DNA from: a virus
Strand: one strand, 5' to 3'
IMG/VR virus record: IMGVR_UViG_3300021590_000001
Coordinates: 1 to 45,462 of that record
Length of the DNA stretch: 45,462 bases
Position 1 is the first letter of the stretch; every line of letters starts with the position of its first letter. The notes beneath the pieces were generated by a model, which was not told the DNA's origin, ran no database searches, and saw only the letters and a list, made by a program, of their open reading frames with translations. This document shows, one piece after another, positions 21,661 to 29,898 of the stretch. The translations under genes and the position numbers were made by a program.

Positions 21661-22490
21661 TGCTAAAATTAACTCATGAATACAAGCGTATTGTAGCTTT
21701 GATTTCTGACTTGCACGTTGGAAGCCGCTTTGCATTGTGGCCCGAAGACTATACAAGCCCTTTCGACAAGTCTAATATTTCAGCTATGATGAATCCTGGG
21801 CAAAAGAAAATCTTGAGCTACTGGAAAGACTTCGTTAAGACCTGCATGGACTTCAAAGTTGACAGCATATTCTTGGTAGGCGATGCAACTGCAGGCTACA
21901 ACCCCAAAGAATACGGAATGTACATGATGACCACCGACATAGAAGAGCAAATAGACGCTACTGTAAGGCTTTTGGAGCCTCTCTGCAAAGGCAGAAAGCT
22001 TGCAGTTTGGAGAGGAACGCCTTACCATGAATCTTTAGCAACGAACATTAAGATACACAAGACAATAGCTGAACGTTTAGATGGAACCTACTTCGATGCT
22101 GTAACCAATATAAAGCTTGTTCCTTCTAAGAGAGTAGCCAATGTAGCTCATAAAAGCACTGGAGCAGTCATGTATCCTGAGACAGCTATGGGCCGAGACA
22201 TGCTGACTCTCAAGGAAGCTGAAGCTTTAGGCTATTTGCCTACTAAGATAGACGTTATAATTAGAGCTCACAGGCATAAATGGTGCCACATACACAAGAG
22301 AGGAATACATTTTATTCAGCTTCCTTGCTGGCAAGCCTTCATCCCTTGGTACGGAGCTGTGCGCTGGTACACTAGGATGCAGCCTGATTTAGGCGGAGCC
22401 ATAATGCTCATAGACAGCAAGGACAGAATCAGAGTGTTTCACTTCCTTTATCCTGCTGTTCACATATCAGACAGGGCTGTAAAGTTTTAA
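21660..22490 (+). CDS. calcineurin-like metallophosphoesterase
   Basis: Protein of 276 residues. Metal-binding motifs appear in family order: SDLHVGS (16-22, Asp and His), a VGDAT motif around 72-76 in place of GDxxD, GTPYHE in place of the GNHD/E block (about 120-125), and RAHRHKWCH (about 203-211) for the final GHxH. The SDLHxGS start is close to Mre11/SbcD and to archaeal DNA-repair phosphoesterases, but the Mre11 capping domain is missing and no Rad50 is in the window. It is probably a DNA or nucleotide phosphodiesterase/phosphatase. The ATG overlaps the upstream TAA. Confidence 0.8.
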   Translation: MLKLTHEYKRIVALISDLHVGSRFALWPEDYTSPFDKSNISAMMNPGQKKILSYWKDFVKTCMDFKVDSIFLVGDATAGYNPKEYGMYMMTTDIEEQIDATVRLLEPLCKGRKLAVWRGTPYHESLATNIKIHKTIAERLDGTYFDAVTNIKLVPSKRVANVAHKSTGAVMYPETAMGRDMLTLKEAEALGYLPTKIDVIIRAHRHKWCHIHKRGIHFIQLPCWQAFIPWYGAVRWYTRMQPDLGGAIMLIDSKDRIRVFHFLYPAVHISDRAVKF

Positions 22491-22502
22491 GGAGGTGAGA
22501 AT

Positions 22503-22913
22503 TTGAAGGAAATAATTGCTAAAGTATTCACGGTGCTCTTCTGGCTTTGCGTCGGTATTTTAGTTCACGATTATGCTCATGCTCTCTGGCAAATCGGCGG
22601 CATACAGGAAGTCTTAAGCTTGCAAGGTGGCTGGGTAGCTCTGGCTTGCATGATAGTTCTCTGGATACTCCAAGGAAGCTTAGGCTTCCTAGCTTATGTG
22701 AATACAGCTAAATATCGAATACTAGAAGAAGTGTCAAAAGGAACTCTAGGAATTTTAGGAATCAACATTGCTACTTTAGGTATTACATTAGTAAAGGAAA
22801 ACCTTGACGTACTATCAGTTGCTGTACTAGCTTCAGGAGTAGCTTTATTAATTGCATTCGCTTATTGGGTATCGAAGGAGATAGACATCCATGCAGCCTC
22901 GAAGAAAAATTAG
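22503..22913 (+). CDS. four-helix integral membrane protein
   Basis: Protein of 136 residues from TTG 22503 behind a very strong GGAGGTGA. Four hydrophobic segments are visible at about 7-23, 43-65, 80-95 and 104-123, with a short charged tail. Size and topology would suit a holin or another virus-induced membrane protein, although no family is recognised. It is followed at once by two tiny genes. Confidence 0.55.
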   Translation: MKEIIAKVFTVLFWLCVGILVHDYAHALWQIGGIQEVLSLQGGWVALACMIVLWILQGSLGFLAYVNTAKYRILEEVSKGTLGILGINIATLGITLVKENLDVLSVAVLASGVALLIAFAYWVSKEIDIHAASKKN

Positions 22914-23010
22914 AGAGCTAAGAAAGAAAATATTAACTGAAGGATGCAGCTTCGAAGAAGCCATCCTTGAAATACTCGATATCCTTGAGGAATTGGAGGT
23001 GATGAAGTGA
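22891..23010 (+). CDS. 39-residue hypothetical peptide
   Basis: ATG 22891 to TGA 23008-23010, overlapping the membrane protein by 23 bases and the next gene by one base. Basic N-terminus (RRKIRELRKKIL), then an amphipathic acidic helix (EEAILEILDILEELEVMK). It resembles small helical assembly or regulatory peptides. No family known to me. Confidence 0.4.
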   Translation: MQPRRKIRELRKKILTEGCSFEEAILEILDILEELEVMK

Positions 23011-23171
23011 TGTCCACTTCCCTTGAAACTAACAATGCAGAACCTGAATTTAAAAACTACTCTGTTACGTATACATTCGAAGAGGAGATTTACTGCTGGA
23101 GATGCGGATTTAAATGTAAAAGCAGCTGGAATTACTGCCCAAAATGCGGAGCTGAATTATGCAAACGGTGA
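23010..23171 (+). CDS. 53-residue zinc ribbon protein
   Basis: ATG at 23010-23012 overlaps the upstream TGA by one base. TGA is at 23169-23171. CWRC at 29-32 and CPKC at 43-46 form a zinc ribbon with an additional Cys at 36 and 51. Function unknown. Confidence 0.55.
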   Translation: MSTSLETNNAEPEFKNYSVTYTFEEEIYCWRCGFKCKSSWNYCPKCGAELCKR

Positions 23172-23176
23172 TATAA

Positions 23177-24208
23177 ATGAATGTAGATAAATTAGCTAAA
23201 CAGCTTTTGAAATACCCAAATGTAACAGGCTACTCAAAGAAATTGAGGAAACGAATCAAAGACGGCAAAGTGGTCGAAGAATGGTGCATACAAGTCCATG
23301 TATCAAAGAAAGTCCCTCTTAAAGAGCTTAAGCTCAACGAAGTGATTCCTGCAGAAGTAGATGGTATCCCAGTTGACGTAGTAGACATAGGAGAATTGAA
23401 AGCTTTATCTGTAGACAAAACCAAGAAATTTCGGCCGTTGCAGCCAGGAATAAGCATAGGCAATTATGCAATTACCGCAGGGACTTTAGGCAATTTTGTT
23501 CTAGGGACAAAGAAACCTTTCAAAAATGAAGTTTTCACTGCTTCGAATGCCCATGTCTTCTGCGACAATCCGAGCTTAGAGAAGCCTGAGGAGTTTGACA
23601 TTATTCAACCTGGCAGGTACGACGGAGGAACACATAAAGACAAAGTAGGAGAGTACGTATGGCATCAAAGAATTAAGCCTTTAGGCTTTGAATCTTCATG
23701 CCCAATGTTGACTTCTACTGTTAAAGCAGTGAACTGGTTGTTAAAGAAGCTAAAAAGGAAAAGCAGAATTTCAGTGCATACAGAAGAAGCTAACTACATC
23801 GACTTCGCTGTTGCTTCAATAGATGTTCCTTACACGTTCAAGCATGCAGACAAAGTCTTCGACAGCTTATATGAGTGCATAGGCTACGGCTTCGCTGGGA
23901 GCGACAAAGTAAGCTTGGTTTGCAAGGGCAAATACGTTGAGCAAGAAGGCTTCTTGTATCTGAATCATGAAGGACAGCCTAAGCATTATGCTCAAGGTTT
24001 CATAGGAGACACTGTCGAAAAATCGAGCAGGAACTGCTGGGCTCAAGCTGAAATAATAGACGACAGCGCTTACGAAGTGGTAAATTATGGAAGCTTCTAC
24101 GCTGCTTTCGACGATGTGATAATAACTTCAAAGCTTTTGGATCCAGGATGCAGCGGCTCTGCAGTCTACAGGAAAATCACAGAGGGAAGCTTGTGGAATC
24201 CGACGTAA
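23177..24208 (+). CDS. trypsin-like serine protease, possibly C-terminally truncated
   Basis: Protein of 343 residues, ATG behind GGTGAT. The N-terminal ~90 residues (NVTGYSKKLRKRIKDGKVVEEWCIQVHV, KVPLKELKLNEVIPAEVDGIPVDVVDIGEL) are the propeptide-like domain seen in a family of bacterial and archaeal trypsin-like proteases. The catalytic triad is readable: His in TASNAHVF (about 125), Asp in NYIDFAVASID (about 215) and Ser in LDPGCSGSAVY (about 326). Only about a dozen residues follow the Ser motif, whereas the fold normally needs two more strands. So the protein may be truncated, or completed by another route. It is distinct from the prohead protease at 35298 and could process host proteins or virion proteins. 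Confidence 0.8.
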   Translation: MNVDKLAKQLLKYPNVTGYSKKLRKRIKDGKVVEEWCIQVHVSKKVPLKELKLNEVIPAEVDGIPVDVVDIGELKALSVDKTKKFRPLQPGISIGNYAITAGTLGNFVLGTKKPFKNEVFTASNAHVFCDNPSLEKPEEFDIIQPGRYDGGTHKDKVGEYVWHQRIKPLGFESSCPMLTSTVKAVNWLLKKLKRKSRISVHTEEANYIDFAVASIDVPYTFKHADKVFDSLYECIGYGFAGSDKVSLVCKGKYVEQEGFLYLNHEGQPKHYAQGFIGDTVEKSSRNCWAQAEIIDDSAYEVVNYGSFYAAFDDVIITSKLLDPGCSGSAVYRKITEGSLWNPT

Positions 24209-24414
24209 TTATCCCAGATTGCCGAGGCAAAGAATTCCTCGTATGCAAGCGCAAAGGAGGTGATTACGAACTTAGATTCATAAATAAAAAAGGCGAAACT
24301 GTTTTTGTGTTCTGGTTCGCTGTTAAGCCTCCTGCTTCTCAGAACAGCAAAATTATTTCTGCATTGCTCAAGATAATTTCTAATTTAGCTTTGAGGCAAA
24401 CATCTAATTCTTAA
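24193..24414 (+). CDS. hypothetical protein, 73 residues
   Basis: GTG at 24193, with AGAGGGA upstream, overlaps the protease end by 16 bases. The open frame actually extends upstream into the protease gene, so it is either an independent gene or the displaced end of the protease. The N-terminal half is beta (VIIPDCRGKEFLVCKRKGG, YELRFINKKGETVFVFWFAV) and the end is a helix (KIISALLKIISNLALR). No family is recognised. It is the last gene of the rightward block. Confidence 0.45.
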   Translation: MESDVIIPDCRGKEFLVCKRKGGDYELRFINKKGETVFVFWFAVKPPASQNSKIISALLKIISNLALRQTSNS

Positions 24415-24463
24415 CTGAATTGGATAATCAGTTCTACAGCATGAGCTAACTTAAAGAGAAAGT

Positions 24464-24494
24464 AGGAGACAGTCAGACTGGGATTCTGTCTCCT
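24464..24494. terminator. hairpin between convergent operons
   Basis: AGGAGACAG (24464-24472) pairs perfectly with CTGTCTCCT (24486-24494) around a 13-base loop. It lies between the end of the rightward nucleic-acid block (24414) and the end of the leftward virion operon (stop at 24473), and T-rich bases follow on both strands. It could terminate both transcripts. The right arm is inside the last codons of the leftward gene. Confidence 0.45.
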
Positions 24495-24697
24495 TTCTTG
24501 ATGCTCCTCGACTTGATTTTTATTTGCTTTCTTGTCTCCCATATTGACTTTAATGTTCGCTTCACTTCGTCGTCTGACGTTGCTTTGTTGAAGTTCACTT
24601 GTGTTGTCGAGCCATCTGGAAACTTCACTTTCACATACAAACCAACATCGCTTTCCCATACATCTAGTATTTCAATATTCTCTTCTTTCTTTGCCAA
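24473..24697 (-). CDS. small protein at the end of the virion operon
   Basis: Protein of 74 residues. TTG at 24697 is chosen because GGAGGTGGG precedes it. The product has strands IEILDVWESDVGLYVKVKF and TTQVNFNKA, and a basic helix DDEVKRTLKSIWETRKQIKIKSR. It follows the large tail protein by 20 bases and is the last gene of the leftward virion operon. No family is recognised. A fibre assembly role is possible from position. Confidence 0.55.
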   Translation of the reverse strand: MAKKEENIEILDVWESDVGLYVKVKFPDGSTTQVNFNKATSDDEVKRTLKSIWETRKQIKIKSRSIKKGDRIPV

Positions 24698-24717
24698 ATT
24701 ACCCACCTCCTTTTTAT

Positions 24718-27477
24718 TTATGACGAATACACCTTATGTTTGTGTTTAGGATCGTCCACGCTGTGCGAATGCCCAGGGTCATCCACATCGTGTGCATGAC
24801 CAGGGTCTGACACAGAATGCGAGTGCTGCGGGTCTGTCACCGGATGGTCGTGACCTGTGTCAGTGGTTGTATGTGTGTGCCCAGAGTCTGACACTCCATG
24901 TCCATGGCCTGGGTCTGATACCGGGTGGTCATGTTGTGGGTCGTTTACGCCGTGCTGATGTCCAGAGCCTGCATTCGGCTCTGTTATGCTATGGTCATGC
25001 CCACTATCTGTCACACTGTGTACATGGCCTGGGTCCGACACTGTATGGCCGTGCTGAGGGTCGTAGACGCCGTGTTGGTGCCCATAGCCTTCATTGACAC
25101 CGTGGTAGTGTCCACTATCCGTCGTACTGTGCGAGTGCTTAGGGTCATTGACGCTGTGGCCATGCCCAGGGTCGTCTATGCCGTGTGAGTGTCCTTGCCC
25201 AGCATTGGGTTCTGTGACGCCGTGTGAGTGTGCTGTCTCATCTGTTGGATGGCTATGCCCTGTGCCTTCATTTGTCGAGTGTGAGTGGCTTGGGTCGTTC
25301 ACGCTATGGTTGTGTCCTTGGCCACTGTTAGGTTCTGTGACACCGTGTGCATGGGAAGTGCCTGTAATTGCATGTGAATGCTTCTTGAACTGGTACCAGT
25401 ACACGTCGCATCCAAGGTAGCTCCATTGGCCATCGTCAGCAATTGCATCCACGGCAATTGTCTTGCCACTCAAATTTTCTGGGAGCATCACATAGTGGTT
25501 CCAGTATTCAATTTTGCCGTCCCGTATTCTAAATCTGAACTGCTGACTCAATGCACCTCCAACATACAGATATGCACTGCCATTCATCCAGCCACCAGCA
25601 GGCTGAGAATAACCTTGATATATCCGCACACGAATTAAACATAAGTTTATCGCATTTGACACAGTCGGCACAGTTCCTGAACAAATTTCGGTCGGAGGGG
25701 CAGTATCGCCAACGTGCTTGTTAGACGCACCTGTTATGTAGCCATATTGTCTGTCCATATAACCAGACAGGGCTGTGGCTCCAGTTGTGTTCGAGTTGAC
25801 TGACACATCAGAAGTGTTCTTGACAACCGTCAAGCCAGTGGACGTGCTTATCACTGTCAATCCAGTTGTCGCTTGAGTAACGACGATGCCAGTCTCCGTG
25901 CCTTGAATCGTGATGCCAGTTCCACTCAACTGAATGCTCTCACCTGTGTAGTTGTTGATGACCGTCACTGAAGTTCCACGTTTGTTAATTATCAGCCCTG
26001 TTGTTGCTGTGTTTATGGTTATGCCTGTAGTTGAGTACGAAACTGAAATGTCAGTTCCGCTTAACTGTACAGACAAGCCAGTCGAAGCATTCTGAATTGA
26101 CACACCAGTCGTGTTTCCATTAATCGTTATGCCAGTGGGCGAGTATGAAACTGAAATGTCAGTGCCACTCAAATCCACAGACAATCCAGTTGAAGCATCA
26201 TATATCGACACGCCAGTCGTATTTCCATTTATTGTGATGCCTGTAGCGCTTTCATTTACAGTCAAGCCTGTTCCTTGCACATTAATTGTCAGCCCTGTGG
26301 CTGTATCGACAAGCACTATTCCAGTGCTGACCGAAAGCACCGTCACATCAGTAGACTCATACACTGTGTCGGCAAGCTCCCAAGCCGTGCCATTATCGTA
26401 GTACCACTCACCTGTGTCGGTTGCATGGAACAGCCTCCCTTTCTCACCTGCTGGTGGCCGATTTGCAAGTTCATCTTCTATAATGATTGTTGCTTCCAAG
26501 TATATTCCGTATTCCTCGTATTTCTTGAACCAGTTAAGTTCTTGATCCACTGTTTTAACTTTCTTTTCAACTTCAATTTTCACTTTGTCAATAGTTTTAG
26601 TTATAGCTAGAACTCGGTAAGTGACTTCTCCTTCCCAGCCTAATTCAGGTTTATTGAGCTTAACAGTGTCTCCAGGGTAAAGATTGTAGCCTTGGATCAC
26701 TTTTAGAGGCAAAGTTACTCCGCTGGATTCTGTGTTTAATTCATCAAGCTTCTTTTGAGCCAATGTGTTCAAAGTGTCAATATCCATTGCTCCCTTCTCT
26801 GTGAATACAGCTATATTGTCTCCTGTTCCAGCGCTGCCTTCAATGTAGTTACCGTCTTTGTCCACACTCCGAATAATAACTTTGGTTATCTTTTGGCTCC
26901 TGTCCACAGTTCGTTTAGGCCACTCAAGAGGCTCAACAGAAATGTTTGTGTGCTCTTGTCTGGTCCCTATATTGAATCTAGGGTTGAGTGAAGCATCCCA
27001 GTCTGCCCAGAAATCTTTGTTTACAGCGTCAGCTAAGAATTGTGCTGCTTTCAAGCAGTTACTCCTTACAAAGCGAACAGAAACAGTTCCAGATGGGCAC
27101 TCTCCTTTCTGAACTCCAGCTTCATCGCAAATAGCTTGAAGCACATTAGATATTGTCTCTCCTACATATTCAACTTGATGAGATGAGCTTGACGGTATAA
27201 TTTTAGAATCCATTTTAACGTAAGCTTCAGGGTAAGCAAAGCAAACCAATAAGTCTTCATTGTATTCTGCTCCTACCAATAAGCCTTCAAAAACTGCTTC
27301 GCTGCCGTAGAGGATCCTTATTTTCTTATCTGAAGAAACAAAAGTTCTGTTGCTGCTTGTATTAGGCAGAATGAACAAGCATTCTTCATGCCCATTCAGC
27401 TCTTGGTGTATCTTCTTGAATACTGCATCACTTTTCTCGATCCATTCTGTTCCTGTATAATATTCTATTTTCCACAT
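24718..27477 (-). CDS. baseplate/tail fibre protein with beta-repeat and HxH-rich C-terminus
   Basis: Virion protein of 919 residues in four parts. Residues 1-~330 resemble a tail hub/Gp37-like baseplate protein (the opening WKIEYYTGTEWIEKSDAVFKKI; a middle with NLYPGDTVKLNKPELGWEGEVTYRVLAI). A linker has LFHATDTGEWYYDNGTAWELAD, a motif frequent at the base of phage fibres. Residues ~385-575 are ~20 short repeats around TGITIxxxxTGVSI, 8-10 residues each, predicted as a beta-helix or triple-stranded prism. After a jelly-roll-like domain (about 585-700), the last ~220 residues carry 23 HxH motifs such as GHSH, QHGH and KHKH. HxH motifs in T4 gp12-type fibre tips bind metal along a trimer axis, so this is probably a trimeric receptor-binding fibre with a long metal-bound needle. 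Confidence 0.8.
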   Translation of the reverse strand: MWKIEYYTGTEWIEKSDAVFKKIHQELNGHEECLFILPNTSSNRTFVSSDKKIRILYGSEAVFEGLLVGAEYNEDLLVCFAYPEAYVKMDSKIIPSSSSHQVEYVGETISNVLQAICDEAGVQKGECPSGTVSVRFVRSNCLKAAQFLADAVNKDFWADWDASLNPRFNIGTRQEHTNISVEPLEWPKRTVDRSQKITKVIIRSVDKDGNYIEGSAGTGDNIAVFTEKGAMDIDTLNTLAQKKLDELNTESSGVTLPLKVIQGYNLYPGDTVKLNKPELGWEGEVTYRVLAITKTIDKVKIEVEKKVKTVDQELNWFKKYEEYGIYLEATIIIEDELANRPPAGEKGRLFHATDTGEWYYDNGTAWELADTVYESTDVTVLSVSTGIVLVDTATGLTINVQGTGLTVNESATGITINGNTTGVSIYDASTGLSVDLSGTDISVSYSPTGITINGNTTGVSIQNASTGLSVQLSGTDISVSYSTTGITINTATTGLIINKRGTSVTVINNYTGESIQLSGTGITIQGTETGIVVTQATTGLTVISTSTGLTVVKNTSDVSVNSNTTGATALSGYMDRQYGYITGASNKHVGDTAPPTEICSGTVPTVSNAINLCLIRVRIYQGYSQPAGGWMNGSAYLYVGGALSQQFRFRIRDGKIEYWNHYVMLPENLSGKTIAVDAIADDGQWSYLGCDVYWYQFKKHSHAITGTSHAHGVTEPNSGQGHNHSVNDPSHSHSTNEGTGHSHPTDETAHSHGVTEPNAGQGHSHGIDDPGHGHSVNDPKHSHSTTDSGHYHGVNEGYGHQHGVYDPQHGHTVSDPGHVHSVTDSGHDHSITEPNAGSGHQHGVNDPQHDHPVSDPGHGHGVSDSGHTHTTTDTGHDHPVTDPQHSHSVSDPGHAHDVDDPGHSHSVDDPKHKHKVYSS
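24727..25380 (-). repeat. 23-copy HxH repeat array
   Basis: The C-terminal region of the fibre protein is a run of 8-14-residue units built as GHxH-x-V-x-DP-x-HxH-S/T-V-x-D-x. I count 23 HxH triplets. The residue between the His pair varies (Ser, Gly, Asp, Gln, Val, Thr, Tyr, Ala, Lys, Asn). At DNA level the units share the plus-strand core GGGTC...GTG.GAGTG and are more similar to each other than the fibre beta-repeats are, suggesting fairly recent duplication. Confidence 0.85.
25765..26330 (-). repeat. short beta-strand repeats (TGITI type)
   Basis: This coding segment contains about 20 units of 8-10 residues with pattern xTG(I/L/V)(T/S)(I/V)xxx. One composite block (TGITINGNTTGVSI then STGLSV, LSGTDISVSYS) is repeated almost exactly twice. 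Such regular Thr-Gly-hydrophobic repeats form triple-stranded beta-prisms or beta-helices in phage fibre shafts. Confidence 0.7.
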
Positions 27478-27860
27478 TATTCCATCACGTGATGCTCTGA
27501 TCCCTTATAGAATTCCATCTTGTACGTGTAAACATTTGGATATCCACCTATCTTCCTGTATAGGAAAGAAGCCAGAATCCATGCACCATTTATGTTGCTT
27601 TCAAGTTCAGAAATGGTCACTTCTTTGTAGACTCTACTTAGCATAGGAGAAATATACGTTGAAATCAAATAAGAAGCTGTCTTGCCTTTTTCATATAGTA
27701 AGCCTTCCAGAGTCAGTACGTCTGGTTTCTTCCCGTAGCTAAGCAGCATAGCTTTACTACCAGGCTTAGTTAATGATTTAGTTATACTTGTAGATTTTAG
27801 CACTATGCTTTTAGGGTTTCTAGGCCAAGTTATTACTGTTGAATCCCAGCTAAACTTCAT
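27477..27860 (-). CDS. tail protein downstream of tape measure
   Basis: Protein of 127 residues with alternating beta segments (STVITWPRNPKSIVLKSTSIT, PDVLTLEGLLYEKG, YTYKMEFYKG) and a central helix. Both ends of the gene overlap the neighbouring starts and stops by one base. Order after the tape measure and before the hub-like protein corresponds to the distal tail or baseplate-attachment proteins of siphoviruses. The SYGKKPDVLTLEGLLYE part resembles LysM-like baseplate adaptors in which a tail coordinate frame is set, though I cannot name the family. Confidence 0.6.
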   Translation of the reverse strand: MKFSWDSTVITWPRNPKSIVLKSTSITKSLTKPGSKAMLLSYGKKPDVLTLEGLLYEKGKTASYLISTYISPMLSRVYKEVTISELESNINGAWILASFLYRKIGGYPNVYTYKMEFYKGSEHHVME

Positions 27861-29674
27861 TAAAACCTCCTCCTTCTTGAAGCTTCAGCTACAGCTTTGC
27901 TTACGTCATCTATGAGCTCTTCTTTGTCCACATCTGAAGCTAAGCGTTCAACGTTAAATGTAACGTAAACGACTGAATAGCTTGAGCTGCTTTCAATTCC
28001 TCTCGATGCTGTGCCAACAGGACTTTTAATAGTTCTAAGTTCTCCGCCTAATTCAAATGTTTCCCCTGTAGTTTTGGCTATTTCTTTGTTGAAGTCCCTC
28101 AGAGCTTTAGTCATTTTTACTACATGAGGAGTAGCATGCTTAAAGCACAAGCCCATAAGAGCATTTGCAACTCCTCCTAGGAAGTCAGCTACTCCGCCTA
28201 AAACATTGTTTATAGTCTCCAATGCTCCAACAAACCAATCTAAGACAGGTTTCAAAGCATTCCAGATGATTCCTGCAACCCACTCGATAGCTCTCTTTAC
28301 CGCCATGAAAATCTCATACAGCCTTTCGAGCATAGGCATTATTATAGGTGAAAGAACGTCCCAGAGCTTCTGGAAGCCTATGATAAGCCCAGCAACTAAG
28401 ATTCTGATAAGCTCATAGACTATTCTTCCTATGTTATAGAAGAATTCTCCTATCTCTTGAAGCACAGGCATTATAGGCTGCAAAGCAGATATTAAGCCTT
28501 CCCATACTCCTTGAAAGAATGCTACTATTTCGCCCCAATGCTGAATAATTAAGATTATTCCAATAATTGCTCCTGCAACAGCTGCTATAACAGGCAACAG
28601 CGGAGTCAAAGCTCCTAGCAAGCCTCCTAATGTTCCTATAAGCCCAGTTCCAGTGGTAGCTGCAAGCATGCTGTTCATAGCTACAAGCTGCAAAATAGAA
28701 CCTAGGCCTGTAAGTATTGGGCTTAACATGTAAGCTGCAGTTCCTACAGCAATCATTAGAGGTGCAAAAGGCATGAGGAAGCCTATGATTTTAGCAGCTA
28801 AAGGAATCAAAGGCTGCAAAGCTTTAATCAAGCTTAGAATCATAGGAACTGCCACACGTACACCATCTACGAAAGCTTTAATGAATTCCGGGCCTACATC
28901 TCTGAGAATCGACATTACTGTAGGAACAACGTCTCGAGCAAAGTCAGTTAATACAGGAATAACTTTATCTTTTACACTTTCCCAGACTTCGTAGAGAGCA
29001 TCTACAAGCTGGTTAACATAAGGAAGCAAAGGCTCTATAGCTTCAGCTGCTATCAGAGCTATAGTGGCTTGCAGATTCTGCATAGTTCCTTGAACTGCTA
29101 TTCCGGCTTCAGAGACTTTCCCTATAGCTTCTTCCAAGCGTCCTTGAGATTCAGCTGTAAGCAGGCCTGAAGCATAAAGTAAGCCCATAGCTGAAGCTGC
29201 AGCTTCTACGGATTGCTCCCAGCGCAGCAAAGTCCCTAAGCCTTTCCTTATAGGCCTGAGCATCCAGTTAAGCAGTATCCTCCCTACAACTATAGTCCTG
29301 AAAGCAAACCAGCCTAGGCGGTAGCCTGCACGAGTTAAAGCTCTGCCTAAGCGTCCAACTCTCTGGCTTAGCGTTACATGGCTTTTAGCTGCTCTGGCTT
29401 CATCTTCGGTTAGTCTCCTAATTACCTCAGAGAAGAATTGATGGCTCCTCGTAGACGGAACAAGCCTTGCTTTCTCCTCAGCAAATAATTGCTTGGCTAT
29501 GTTCAGAGCTTTCTCTAAACGCTCTTTGTCGGTTATCACTTCTTTAATTCTTCTAGAAGCATTCCCATAGACTCCTATCAAGCTTCTCAGTTTGTCCTCT
29601 ACTCTGCTGGCTACTCCAGGATGCTTCTCGAGCCATTCGAGTATCAGCTGTATTCTAGCTTCTCTAGCTGACAT
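27860..29674 (-). CDS. tail tape measure protein
   Basis: Protein of 604 residues. The N-terminal ~150 residues are charged and helical (RLEKALNIAKQLFAEEKARL, RRLTEDEARAAKSHVTL). The centre is a series of hydrophobic helices with Gly/Ala-rich and transmembrane-like stretches (LIPLAAKIIGFLMPFAPLMIAV, LLPVIAAVAGAIIGIILII). Trp-containing amphipathic repeats follow (VWEGLISALQPIMPVLQEI, LWDVLSPIIMPMLERLYEI). The C-terminus is a short beta end (SYSVVYVTFNVERL). This is the typical tape-measure layout, and it sits right after the frameshifted chaperone genes. From the known ruler of about 1.5 angstrom per residue the tail would be near 90 nm. The GIIxxxxxWGEIVAFFQGVWEGL motif recurs in phage tape measures. 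Confidence 0.88.
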   Translation of the reverse strand: MSAREARIQLILEWLEKHPGVASRVEDKLRSLIGVYGNASRRIKEVITDKERLEKALNIAKQLFAEEKARLVPSTRSHQFFSEVIRRLTEDEARAAKSHVTLSQRVGRLGRALTRAGYRLGWFAFRTIVVGRILLNWMLRPIRKGLGTLLRWEQSVEAAASAMGLLYASGLLTAESQGRLEEAIGKVSEAGIAVQGTMQNLQATIALIAAEAIEPLLPYVNQLVDALYEVWESVKDKVIPVLTDFARDVVPTVMSILRDVGPEFIKAFVDGVRVAVPMILSLIKALQPLIPLAAKIIGFLMPFAPLMIAVGTAAYMLSPILTGLGSILQLVAMNSMLAATTGTGLIGTLGGLLGALTPLLPVIAAVAGAIIGIILIIQHWGEIVAFFQGVWEGLISALQPIMPVLQEIGEFFYNIGRIVYELIRILVAGLIIGFQKLWDVLSPIIMPMLERLYEIFMAVKRAIEWVAGIIWNALKPVLDWFVGALETINNVLGGVADFLGGVANALMGLCFKHATPHVVKMTKALRDFNKEIAKTTGETFELGGELRTIKSPVGTASRGIESSSSYSVVYVTFNVERLASDVDKEELIDDVSKAVAEASRRRRF

Positions 29675-29898
29675 TTCTTAGCCCATAGTCTCCTTCTTTT
29701 CCTCTTAATCTCCTCTTTTAAGCTTTCAGGCTCCTCCTCTTCAGCTGTTATTTGAGCTATTATAGCAGCATCTAAGAGCAAATTCTCCAGTGGAGACTCG
29801 TTGATTTCCAAGAGCTCAGTTGGCCTTTTTCCTATCCTTAGAGCGAGAGCCCCGGCCAATTGAGCCAGAGGATTCTCTGCGAAATTTCTGCCGTTTCT
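29644..29898 (-). CDS. tail assembly chaperone, frameshift extension (gpT-like)
   Basis: Open frame in the +1 (equivalently -2) register relative to the upstream chaperone. It opens after a stop at 29899-29901 and runs to 29644, overlapping the tape measure start by 31 bases. There is no ATG. Translation of NFAENPLAQLAGALALRIG starts inside the upstream frame, so it is probably made only as a frameshifted C-terminal extension of the preceding protein, like lambda gpGT. The extension is acidic then basic (AEEEEPESLKEEIKRKRRRLW). A free product from TTG 29859 is the alternative. Confidence 0.7.
   Translation of the reverse strand, partial: RNGRNFAENPLAQLAGALALRIGKRPTELLEINESPLENLLLDAAIIAQITAEEEEPESLKEEIKRKRRRLWAKKCQLEKLEYS

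Noticed and set aside
24792-25420. Plus-strand open frames opposite the HxH array
   Set aside because: Cys/Trp/Met-rich translations result from the antisense of His/Gly/Asp codons; the minus frame is continuous across the whole fibre gene.
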